A stretch of DNA of 64,000 bases. Source: Oscillatoria nigro-viridis PCC 7112 (GTDB taxonomy: Bacteria > Cyanobacteriota > Cyanobacteriia > Cyanobacteriales > Microcoleaceae). Location of the stretch: assembly GCF_000317475.1 (NCBI RefSeq), contig NC_019729.1:7227445-7291444 (forward strand), written 5' to 3'. Under the pieces are notes generated by a model, which had not been told where the DNA came from, searched no databases, and worked only from the letters and a program-made list of their open reading frames with translations. Positions 24,423-32,206 of this stretch are shown here, in pieces; position 1 is the stretch's first letter; every line of letters begins with the position of its first letter. The translations under genes were made by a program, and so were the position numbers.

Positions 24423-24496
24423 CTAAATAGTTGAAATTGTTTCTGCCGACCTACTTATTCCAATTACCAAGTGACTTGATGAATTGGAGTTATCTG

Positions 24497-24772
24497 CTAG
24501 CTAGCAGCCGAAAATCCAGTGGAGGCCGAATACTTACCTTCTACAACAGTAGTAAAGATTTGGGTGGAGGTATTTTTCCCAAAAGCTTCAGATTGAGCTG
24601 TCGCTAGATTGCCCTTAACGTCAACATACTGCTTGTAAATCTTCTGCACGTCAAAGCGTTCCTTAACATTGAGTTTGGCATCAACATCGGAGTCTAGTTG
24701 GCCGAAAAAGATACCACCAACAACAGCAGAAGTTTCAGCGGTTTCCAAGTAATTCAGGTCAGAAATAATCAT
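24497..24772 (-). CDS. double-glycine leader peptide precursor, duplicate 1
   Basis: The 91-residue product begins MIISDLNYLETAETSAVVGG, with Leu at -12, Glu at -8 and Val at -4 from the Gly-Gly, a good match to the leaders cut by C39 peptidases. The core (71 residues) starts IFFGQLDSDVDAKLNV and ends GFSAAS. It is charged and without cysteine, so lanthionine-type chemistry is unlikely. AAGGAA precedes the ATG. It is almost identical to the gene at 24848-25123, differing at two core residues (Gln/Lys and Lys/Ser). Confidence 0.8.
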   Translation of the reverse strand: MIISDLNYLETAETSAVVGGIFFGQLDSDVDAKLNVKERFDVQKIYKQYVDVKGNLATAQSEAFGKNTSTQIFTTVVEGKYSASTGFSAAS

Positions 24773-24847
24773 TGGTTTTTCCTTTTTGTTTGTGAGTTGG
24801 CTGCTGGAAGCAACCTTGGGTTGTTCTGTATGAATTGGATTTATCTG

Positions 24848-25123
24848 CTAGCTAGCAGCCGAAAATCCAGTAGAAGCCGAATACTTACCTTCTACAACAG
24901 TAGTAAAGATTTGGGTGGAGGTATTTTTCCCAAAAGCTTCAGATTGAGCTGTCGCTAGATTGCCCTTAACGTCAACATACTGCTTGTAAATCTTCTGCAC
25001 GTCAAAGCGTTCCTTAACATTGAGGCTGGCATCAACATCGGAGTCTAGTTTGCCGAAAAAGATACCACCAACAACAGCAGAAGTTTCAGCGGTTTCCAAG
25101 TAATTCAGGTCAGAAATAATCAT
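24848..25123 (-). CDS. double-glycine leader peptide precursor, duplicate 2
   Basis: This is the upstream copy of the duplicated pair. The start is set at 25123, where AAGGAA lies upstream of ATG and the product aligns fully with its twin; the frame to 25165 only adds duplicated intergenic DNA. The leader MIISDLNYLETAETSAVVGG is identical, and the core differs only at two positions (IFFGKLDSDVDASLNV against IFFGQLDSDVDAKLNV). Two near-identical genes suggest selection for dose, or early divergence. It is the first leader-peptide gene after the HetP-like fusion gene, with two TTGCCA-TGGCA dyads in the 404-bp gap upstream. Confidence 0.8.
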   Translation of the reverse strand: MIISDLNYLETAETSAVVGGIFFGKLDSDVDASLNVKERFDVQKIYKQYVDVKGNLATAQSEAFGKNTSTQIFTTVVEGKYSASTGFSAAS

Positions 25124-25212
25124 TGGTTTTTTCCTTTTTATTTGTGAGTTGGCTGCTGGAAGCAACCTTGGGTTGTTATGTAATTAATATAGCTAGGAGA
25201 ATCAGACCTGTG

Positions 25213-25230
25213 TTGCCATTTTGGCAGATT
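25213..25230. promoter_or_regulatory. dyad TTGCCATTTTGGCAGATT, copy 2
   Basis: The site lies 90 bp upstream of the leader-peptide gene start at 25123, a position fit for an operator or activator site on the minus strand. Confidence 0.5.
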
Positions 25231-25399
25231 AATTTTGACAGGGACTGAAGACGAAAAATGTAGGCTACTCAATCAACTTGAGCAGGACGGGCATTGCCAA
25301 AACAGAGGAATAACTGTATTAGCTTGGATCGCAAAGCAGTATAAATCCACAATAGCTAAAATCGGGTTTCTGAGTATAAAGTAATTAATTTGGCTAAGG

Positions 25400-25417
25400 T
25401 TGCCATTTTGGCAGATT
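25400..25417. promoter_or_regulatory. dyad TTGCCATTTTGGCAGATT, copy 3
   Basis: Identical to copy 2 over 18 bases and followed by TATTGAAA. It lies in the same 404-bp gap (25124-25527), which otherwise shows no gene. The regulator that would bind is unknown. Confidence 0.5.
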
Positions 25418-25527
25418 TATTGAAAGCGCGGATTTTCGATACTGAAAAACCCGATCGCCCGCGGTGAGTCAACCAAAAAACTGGTACACCCAACGCCCGC
25501 AATCGGGTTGTCGATCGCTCGACTAAA

Positions 25528-25992
25528 TTACTTACCCGCCCAATTAAACCAGCGCGTCTTAAATCCCGCAAAAAATCCTTGATTGTGAACATCAACTCCC
25601 GGCGCCAAGATATTTGAACCTGCGCCTGCGACTTCAGCTACAAAACCTGCGGTATCCGAGTGCAAATCGCTACCAATCTCAATTGCACCACCCCCTCGAA
25701 CTCCGGCTCGTTTTTCCCTCACCACTTCCACATAATCTAAATCCGCAATTTTCCCCAATGCAGGCTTAGTTTCCGATTTACTCGACTTGCTGATTTGACT
25801 GTTTTCCTTAAGCAAGCGGTTGGAAGTACGGTAAGGGATATAGTCGAGGGGGTTGTAACCGGTGCACCGCAAAAGTAAAAAACAAGCCCAAGAATACTTT
25901 CCTGCCAGAATCGCTGCAATTATCTCATCCAATTGTTCGGGTTTGATTCCAACTTGGGAATGATTGGCAGAATGGTGAAATTGGGAATTCAT
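25528..25992 (-). CDS. HetP-like domain fused to a double-glycine leader-like segment
   Basis: Residues ~15-65 match the HetP family (KPEQLDEIIAAILAGKYSWA, then FLLLRCTGYNPLDYIPYRTSN and RLLKEN). HetP proteins steer commitment to heterocysts in Nostoc-type cyanobacteria and also occur in species without heterocysts. Residues ~80-101 read KIADLDYVEVVREKRAGVRG, G, which resembles the leader of the neighbouring precursors. A ~52-residue Gly/Ala-rich tail follows (GAIEIGSDLHSDTAGFVAEV). An AGGA site precedes the ATG. The gene lies between the HlyD adaptor and the precursors, on the same strand. If the exporter's peptidase cuts at the Gly-Gly, the HetP part would stay inside and the tail would leave; this is inference. 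Confidence 0.75.
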   Translation of the reverse strand: MNSQFHHSANHSQVGIKPEQLDEIIAAILAGKYSWACFLLLRCTGYNPLDYIPYRTSNRLLKENSQISKSSKSETKPALGKIADLDYVEVVREKRAGVRGGGAIEIGSDLHSDTAGFVAEVAGAGSNILAPGVDVHNQGFFAGFKTRWFNWAGK

Positions 25993-26022
25993 TATTTTAT
26001 CCTGTTTTGTGTAAATTGGTAG

Positions 26023-26088
26023 ACTGTGGACTGTTGGCTGTTGGCTGTTGACAGTTGACTGTTGGCTGTTGACAGTTGACTAATGACT
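26023..26088. repeat. GTTGGCT/GTTGACA heptamer tract
   Basis: Eight to nine heptamers (GTTGGCT, GTTGACA, GTTGACT, then AATGACT) end 5 bp from the stop codon of the HlyD gene. Confidence 0.85.
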
Positions 26089-26093
26089 AATTT

Positions 26094-27896
26094 CTACAAA
26101 CTCATGCCGCCCTTTTGTAGCTGCTTGAGAGGGTCAAGCAAAATGTCGGCTATGCTGCGCTGGCGAATGACTATTTCCGCAGTAGCTGTTTGGCCAGCTT
26201 TGAGTTTCCAGGTTTGATTTTTGGCTTTCACTGAGTCTCGATCGATACTCACTTCCACCCGGTAAAAAACACCCAATCGCTCGTCTGTTTTGGCATCCGG
26301 TGAAATAGATAAAACTTTTCCCTGAATCACGCCGTAATTTTGATAGGGAAAAGCATCGAATTTGACTTGCACCGGCATTCCGGTTTTGACAAATCCCGCT
26401 TCTCGGTTCGGCAAACTGACTTCCAGCACTAGCGGAGCATGATTCGGAGTCATTTCTGCAATAGTTTGACCCGGTTGAACTACTTCGCCGATGTTGTAAA
26501 TGTTGAGTGCGGAAATCACTCCGCTGACGGGTGCGTAGAGAAATCTTTGTTTGAGCTTATTTTTTGCTTGATCGAGCAGGGTTTGGGTTTCGGCAATTTT
26601 GGATTTGAGTTGATTTAATTCCATTTCCAACTGCTGAATTTTTTGCTCTTTTTCTAACTGCATTTGGCGCGCTGCGGCTTGTTTGCTGGCGGCTTCGGCT
26701 TGCAGTCGATCGACTTCTGCCAGTTGTTCGGCTAATTCACCTTGGGCTTTAGAAATGGCGCTAGTTCGATCGCGTAAATTTTGCTCGACTTCAAACAACC
26801 TTTCCTTAACCCCAGTTGCATCAGACAGTTGACCCCTGATGGCAGCACTTTGCCTGTCGCGAACGGTTTGCTCGACTTCAAAGGCGCGATCGTCAGCCTG
26901 AGTTTTCTCGCCCAACTGGCTTCTAATCACCGCATTTTCACTTTCTCGCAGAGCTTCCTCAGCTTCAAACAATACGTCTTTTGACAGCGCTCCCTCATCT
27001 ACCAAAGGTTTGAGACGCGCGATCCGCTCTTTGTGAGCCGCTACTTTTGCTTGCAATTGCACCAGCAATTCTTGAGTCTTGCGTTGCAAAGGTTTCACCT
27101 GCTCGCGCCGCCCTTGCTGGGAATTAATATCTGTTTTCAGTTGCGAGAGCAAGTCTTGCACATTCTTTTCCAGAGGTTTGAGCTGTTGCTTGCGCGCTTG
27201 CTGAGACACTAAATCTGCTTGCAATTGCTCGATTTGAGACTGCGTGGTGGCGGCTGAAGCGCGAGCGCGGGCGATCGCAGCTTCAGCCCCCCGCTGGTCA
27301 GCAGCAGCAATAGCTTGGCTCGCTTCAACTTCCAGTCGAGTTCTCTCGATCGAACTCATCTCTTGCATCAATTGAATTCGATCGGCGCCCAGAATTTTCT
27401 CAAGACGCTCCACCTCGCTCTGGGCATTCGACGGGTCTAATTCGGCCAATAATTGTCCAGCTTTGATTTTTTGACCTTCTTTGATAGGAAGGTTAATAAT
27501 TTTTCCCGTGTCCGTCGGGTGAATTTTGTAAACAGCACCTTTGGGAACTAATTTGCCCTGAGCGTGACCGACTTGATCGATTTTTCCCAACGTTGCCCAC
27601 GCTCCAAAAGCTACGAAAAAAACCATTCCTCCTAATATCAGCCGCTGGGGGAAAGATACTGATGGCTGGTCGAGTACCGAGTGCAAAGAAGTAGACCAAT
27701 TATTAGCATCAGGCTGCCGGAAGTTGGCAATATTGATACCGTTATTAGTTTGAGAAGAGCGATTTTGAGATTCTACAACTTCTAAAGAGCGGTCTTTTTG
27801 TCGGGTTTCGTTTTCTTGCCTAGAAGCTACGCCCCCATAGACTTCACCTATTTCGTTAGGAGCGTGGCCTAATTCTTTGGCATCTTCTGAAAACAT
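26094..27896 (-). CDS. HlyD-family periplasmic adaptor of the secretion locus
   Basis: The 600-residue product is a membrane-fusion (adaptor) protein. It has a cytoplasmic N-terminus (~1-80), one membrane helix (SFPQRLILGGMVFFVAFGAW, ~82-105), and the first half of a lipoyl-like domain (GKIINLPIKEGQKIKAGQLL). A very long coiled coil follows (~150-455, repeated QQxRKQQLKPLEKNVQDLLS-type units), then the second lipoyl half (YAPVSGVISALNIYNIGEVV) and a beta-barrel domain to the C-terminus. Such proteins link an ABC exporter to an outer-membrane TolC channel. The exporter gene lies directly upstream on the same strand, 357 bp away with repeats between. No tolC gene is in the window, so a shared one must serve. 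Confidence 0.93.
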   Translation of the reverse strand: MFSEDAKELGHAPNEIGEVYGGVASRQENETRQKDRSLEVVESQNRSSQTNNGINIANFRQPDANNWSTSLHSVLDQPSVSFPQRLILGGMVFFVAFGAWATLGKIDQVGHAQGKLVPKGAVYKIHPTDTGKIINLPIKEGQKIKAGQLLAELDPSNAQSEVERLEKILGADRIQLMQEMSSIERTRLEVEASQAIAAADQRGAEAAIARARASAATTQSQIEQLQADLVSQQARKQQLKPLEKNVQDLLSQLKTDINSQQGRREQVKPLQRKTQELLVQLQAKVAAHKERIARLKPLVDEGALSKDVLFEAEEALRESENAVIRSQLGEKTQADDRAFEVEQTVRDRQSAAIRGQLSDATGVKERLFEVEQNLRDRTSAISKAQGELAEQLAEVDRLQAEAASKQAAARQMQLEKEQKIQQLEMELNQLKSKIAETQTLLDQAKNKLKQRFLYAPVSGVISALNIYNIGEVVQPGQTIAEMTPNHAPLVLEVSLPNREAGFVKTGMPVQVKFDAFPYQNYGVIQGKVLSISPDAKTDERLGVFYRVEVSIDRDSVKAKNQTWKLKAGQTATAEIVIRQRSIADILLDPLKQLQKGGMSL

Positions 27897-27989
27897 TGTA
27901 TTTCCTCCAAATTAGTCTGTTGACTGTTGGCAGTTTGCAGTTTTTAGGAGCTATCAGTCAGAAGTCAGAAGTCAGGAGTAATTGAAAAC

Positions 27990-28091
27990 TATAGCCTTTT
28001 GAGCTCTCATATGAGGTACGACTGGGCATAGGGCATAGGCCTCCGTGGGCATAGGGCATAGGGCATATTTCACTTTTTGAGAAAGGCTATA
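27990..28091. mobile_element. MITE-like element, family B copy 2
   Basis: TATAGCCTTTTGAGCTC...ATGAGGTA at the left and TTTTTGAGAAAGGCTATA at the right are inverted ends. The interior has GGGCATA heptamers. It sits between the exporter and adaptor genes. Confidence 0.7.
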
Positions 28092-28114
28092 TCTTTAGCC
28101 TTGTGTTGGTTGCT

Positions 28115-28253
28115 AATGACCAATGACCAATGACTAATGACCAATGACTAATGACCAATGACCAATGACTAATGACCAATGACTAATGACTAATGACCAA
28201 TGACTAATGACCAATGATCGATGACCAATGACTAATGATCGATGACTAATGAC
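28115..28253. repeat. AATGACC/AATGACT heptamer tract, about 20 units
   Basis: The longest tandem tract in the window; it runs right up to the stop codon of the exporter gene. A few units are changed to AATGATCG-type words. Confidence 0.95.
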
Positions 28254-31200
28254 TTAAATATCGAGTTGTTGCTGAGCGAGGTGATAGTAAAGTCCGCGTT
28301 CAGCCATCAATTCGTCGTGGTTGCCTTGTTCGGCTAAAATGCCTTTGTCTAGAACCAAAATGCGATCGGCATTACGCACCGTAGACAACCGATGAGCGAT
28401 AATAAACGCAGTGCGATCGCGGCTAATGCGGGCGAGATTTTGCTGAAACCTGCGCTCAGATTCGGTATCCAGGGAAGAAGTTGCTTCATCCAAAACCAAA
28501 ATTCGCGGATCGCCCAAAAGAGCGCGGGCGATCGCAATTCGTTGTCGCTGGCCCCCAGACAAACTCGTTCCCCTTTCCCCCACAGGAGTTTGATAACCCA
28601 GCGGCATATCTTGAATAAAAGCGTGAGCTTCTGCTAGCTTCGCCACTTCTATCGCCTGTTCCAAGGTTGCAGAAGCCGCATCGTTTCCGTTTTTATACAG
28701 CGTAATATTTTCCAAAATCGTTCCCGAAAACAAGAAACAATCTTGAGGAACAACACCCAACTGAACTCGCAGCGACTGCAAAGAAATGTGCCGAATATCG
28801 TGGCCGTCAATTGTCAGCCGCCCCTTTTCTGGATAATAGAAACCTTGCAGCAGCTTGACCAAAGTGCTCTTACCGGAACCGCTGCGGCCGACAATTGCCA
28901 CAGTTTCTCCAGCTTGCACCTCAAAGGAAAGATTTTGCAGCGTATTGCGTTCCTCATCCTGAGAATAACGGAAAGAAACATTGTCAAACTTGACGTTTCC
29001 CTGAATGCGAGGCAGCACCAGCATTGGCTTGTAAGGGCTTTCTTCCGGTTGGGCAGAGAATACATCATCCAAACGCTCGATCGAAACCAGCACTTCTTGA
29101 AACTCGTCCCAAAGTCCCACCACTGAAAGCACAGGAGAAATCACGCTCCCAATCATCATATTAAAAGCCACAAATTGACCGATCGTCAACTGGTCTTGAA
29201 TCACCAGCATTGCCCCGTACCACAGCAAAGCCGTGCTCCCCAAAGTATTAATCCCACCCCCGATCACCTGCAAAGAATTAGCCAACTTCTGCCCGCGAAA
29301 TTTAGCATTAATCATGCAAGTTAATTGGTCTTCCCAGCGCCAGCGCATTTCTCGCTCAGCAGCAGTTGCCTTAACCGTCGCCACCCCAGTAATCATTTCC
29401 ACCAAAGATGAATTTTGCTTGGCACTTTCGGTAAAAATCTCCCGGGACAATTTTCGCAGAAAGGGAGTTGCCACTAAAGTCAAAATCACGATCGGCGGAA
29501 TCAACGCCAGCACCAACAACGCCAGACGCCAGTTATAGTAAACCATCAGTCCGATGTAAACTACAGCCATCAAAGCATCCAACCAAGCCGTAATAGCTTG
29601 GCGAGTTAAAAATGCCTGAATTTTTTGATTCTCCTGAACCCGCGTCAAGATATCGCCCACCTGACGAGATTCAAAAAACTCGATCGGCAAACTGAGAGCG
29701 TGACTGATAAAGCCGCTAATTAAAGTCACGTCAATGCGGTTCGACAAATAATCCAGCAAATACTGTCTCGTTGCACCCAACAGCGTTCGCCAAACACTAA
29801 ACAGCAGCAGTCCGATCGCAAAAACGTGCAGAGTTACTATGCTTTTGCTGACCACCACTTGGTCGAGAATTACTTGGGTAAATAGGGGAGTAACTAAACC
29901 AAATATTTGGAGCAACAAGGAGAGGAGCAGAATTTGGGCGATCGCAGCGCGGTAGGGCCAGACTATGCCAACAAAATCTTTAACTTTGATGCCTTGATGT
30001 TCGGCAGTGTGATTGCGGTATAGTTCCGCTGTCGGGTCTAAAATTAGGGCGTACCCAGTCCAATTTTCGGTAAAATTTTTAATGCTCATCCACCGCTTGC
30101 CTGCCGCCGGATCGGCAACTAAAACCTGTTGATTTTTAAAGCGGTAAACTGCCACGTAGTGATTGCCTTGCCAGTGAGCAATCCAGGGATTTTGATTTCG
30201 CAGCGGAGTTAAAGAAGCTCGCACGGGACGGGTTTGAAATCCCATCCTTTCCGCTGCTTTTGCCAGACTCTTGAGCGACGCGCCGCTGCGACCGATTTCT
30301 GCCAATTCGCGCAAGTAATTTAGGCTGAATTTTTTACCCCAATATTCGCTAATCATCGCTAAGCAAGTAGCTCCACAATCTGCTGCGCTCTGTTGTTGAA
30401 CGAATGGGTATTTGCGGCTCAACCAGCGCCGCTGCTTGGGTTTGGGAAAGCTGATGATTCCGTCTGCGGGTTTTTGCTTAGCAACTGGGGTTAATTTTGA
30501 TGGCTCGGTTTGTGAGGTAGATCTCGCATCCTGGGGCGGCGTTACTAAGCTTAAAATTGGAGGTTTGCGGATGATTTTAGGGCGGGAATTGCTTTCGGAA
30601 CTAATTCGGGCTTTGGCGCTTTTCCACTGTTGGCTGCTAAGCTGGTAAATTAGCAGATCTGTTACCGCTATCCAGTCGCTCTTTATGTCTGAATGTTCCC
30701 AGTTACTGCCGAGACTTGGCGGTGCTTGACCTTGAATTTGACCGCAGCGGAGCCAAAAATGATTGGTAGAGTTTTGACAATGCTCAGCGAGGGAAACTCC
30801 GGCAGGAATTAGGCTTTCTTCTATGTAAGGCAGTAAGTGCGGCCACAGAAGCTGTTGTTCGTGGGGAGGGAGCGATCGCAAATCTGTTTGCGTCTTGAAA
30901 AATATTAACCGCTGTTGCTCTTGAAATTCTTGCTGCAAGTGCTGTTGCAGTTGCGGGAATTCTTCTAAAATAAGCTCCAATGTGGTGGCCGCAATTCGAC
31001 CGATTTTGCAAGTGCCTGCCGCAATTGCTCTGTAAGGAAGTACGTTTTCAATAAATAGGTTATCTGTGCCAAATATTGCTCCGACTTCCAGTACCACCGC
31101 CGAAATCTCCTGCTGTTGAGACGCTTCTACCGCTAGCAGCCTGACTCTTCCCTCGCAAACTAAATAAAAATTGCGTGAAGCGAAGCTATCCCGTAGGGAA

Positions 31201-31424
31201 TCGCTCTGTTCTATTTCAACGAAATTGTTGCTATTATCTGATGTTTGATATTGAGTGATTTCATCTCCAAGCTGAAACTCGCAAATTTCACAGGCTGTAT
31301 TTAATTTCGCTACTAATGTCGGTTCTGCACCGACTTCCTCGAAAAAATTCTGAATTGCCGGGAAATTTTCCAAGGCTTCTCGGGTTTTAAAAATGTAATT
31401 TTCAACCCCTAATTTTTTTTTCAT
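28254..31424 (-). CDS. HetC-like C39-peptidase ABC exporter with cNMP-binding domain
   Basis: The 1056-residue product has, in order, a cyclic-nucleotide-binding-like domain (~50-175), a linker (~180-330), a C39 peptidase (~340-470), a six-helix membrane domain (~490-790) and an ABC domain (~810-1056). The peptidase keeps Gln and Cys in QQQSAADCGATC (Cys near 350), His in GNHYVAVY and Asp in ADPAAGKRW, so it should be active. The ABC part has GRSGSGKST, LSGGQRQR, ILVLDEATSSLD and the IIAHRLST loop. It should cut double-glycine leaders and export the cores with the HlyD adaptor. This domain order and length match HetC of heterocystous species; orthology is not proven. Confidence 0.93.
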   Translation of the reverse strand: MKKKLGVENYIFKTREALENFPAIQNFFEEVGAEPTLVAKLNTACEICEFQLGDEITQYQTSDNSNNFVEIEQSDSLRDSFASRNFYLVCEGRVRLLAVEASQQQEISAVVLEVGAIFGTDNLFIENVLPYRAIAAGTCKIGRIAATTLELILEEFPQLQQHLQQEFQEQQRLIFFKTQTDLRSLPPHEQQLLWPHLLPYIEESLIPAGVSLAEHCQNSTNHFWLRCGQIQGQAPPSLGSNWEHSDIKSDWIAVTDLLIYQLSSQQWKSAKARISSESNSRPKIIRKPPILSLVTPPQDARSTSQTEPSKLTPVAKQKPADGIISFPKPKQRRWLSRKYPFVQQQSAADCGATCLAMISEYWGKKFSLNYLRELAEIGRSGASLKSLAKAAERMGFQTRPVRASLTPLRNQNPWIAHWQGNHYVAVYRFKNQQVLVADPAAGKRWMSIKNFTENWTGYALILDPTAELYRNHTAEHQGIKVKDFVGIVWPYRAAIAQILLLSLLLQIFGLVTPLFTQVILDQVVVSKSIVTLHVFAIGLLLFSVWRTLLGATRQYLLDYLSNRIDVTLISGFISHALSLPIEFFESRQVGDILTRVQENQKIQAFLTRQAITAWLDALMAVVYIGLMVYYNWRLALLVLALIPPIVILTLVATPFLRKLSREIFTESAKQNSSLVEMITGVATVKATAAEREMRWRWEDQLTCMINAKFRGQKLANSLQVIGGGINTLGSTALLWYGAMLVIQDQLTIGQFVAFNMMIGSVISPVLSVVGLWDEFQEVLVSIERLDDVFSAQPEESPYKPMLVLPRIQGNVKFDNVSFRYSQDEERNTLQNLSFEVQAGETVAIVGRSGSGKSTLVKLLQGFYYPEKGRLTIDGHDIRHISLQSLRVQLGVVPQDCFLFSGTILENITLYKNGNDAASATLEQAIEVAKLAEAHAFIQDMPLGYQTPVGERGTSLSGGQRQRIAIARALLGDPRILVLDEATSSLDTESERRFQQNLARISRDRTAFIIAHRLSTVRNADRILVLDKGILAEQGNHDELMAERGLYYHLAQQQLDI

Positions 31425-32050
31425 AGCTTACCCTGTAAAAAAAGTGTTTCAATTTTTTTGAATTACAACTAACCCAGTTATGAGCAATTTTTATTTTTTT
31501 AGTTGCAATTTAGTTGGCTTAAAAACTGTTTGTCGATATCTCAGACGAATACCCCTTAGTTACCACATCCCCTCAACGCCTTTAGGATATATAAAATTGC
31601 GTTCTTTCAGGATTGGGCGGTGATTACGTAAGTATGGTTTTGGCTGGCTCCCAGTTTAACTTACAGAATCGTGGTTTTGGCTACCTTTAAGGACAATCTT
31701 TACCTAATCTTTATAAATTTACCGTAATTATACGGAATTTTTGTGAAGATTCTGTGAAGCGGGGCTAGGCAGGTGTTGTACCAGGCATACGTATATCTAC
31801 GCAAAAATTTACATTCAGGATTCAAAAACCATCAATTTTCGACGCTTGTTTGTGAAGTCCAGATTCCGAACATTGTAAAGAAATATTGATTGCTGTTAGT
31901 TTGTAGCAGCAATTAAAGCAAATAATTCACCATCTAATCTCGGTATGTAACGGATTAAAGTAAAGTGGAAAATTCTCCGGTTGATAACGGCCTTTCATTT
32001 GGGGGTGACTTCTGTGAGAGCCCAAACCCATCACTATGGATACCCATCAC

Positions 32051-32177
32051 TATAGCCTTTTTCAGATAGATGAGGTACAAGTTTAGATTTTAGATTTTAG
32101 ATTTTAGATTTTAGATTGGGGGATTGAGGAATTGTTAATTAATTAGTAAATACCTCATCTTTATGAGAAGCGCTATA
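32051..32177. mobile_element. MITE-like element, family B copy 3
   Basis: The ends TATAGCCTTTTTCAGATAG, ATGAGGTA and TACCTCATC, AGAAGCGCTATA are inverted repeats. The interior carries a GATTTTA heptamer tract (32084-32118), whereas copies 1 and 2 carry other heptamers. The gap before it (31425-32050), upstream of the exporter gene, is AT-rich with no gene seen. Confidence 0.7.
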
Positions 32178-32206
32178 TCGGTCTAAACCCCAATTAAAAA
32201 TATCGG

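Larger units (their letters stand above)
24479..25180. repeat. tandem duplication, unit 351 bp
   Basis: Units 24479-24829 and 24830-25180 each hold a complete leader-peptide gene, its ribosome binding site and about 50 bp upstream. They are nearly identical at the DNA level, so the duplication is recent or is kept alike by gene conversion. Confidence 0.9.

Noticed and set aside
28115..28253. Possible CRISPR array
   Set aside because: The unit is 7 bp with no spacers between; it is a tandem heptamer tract.
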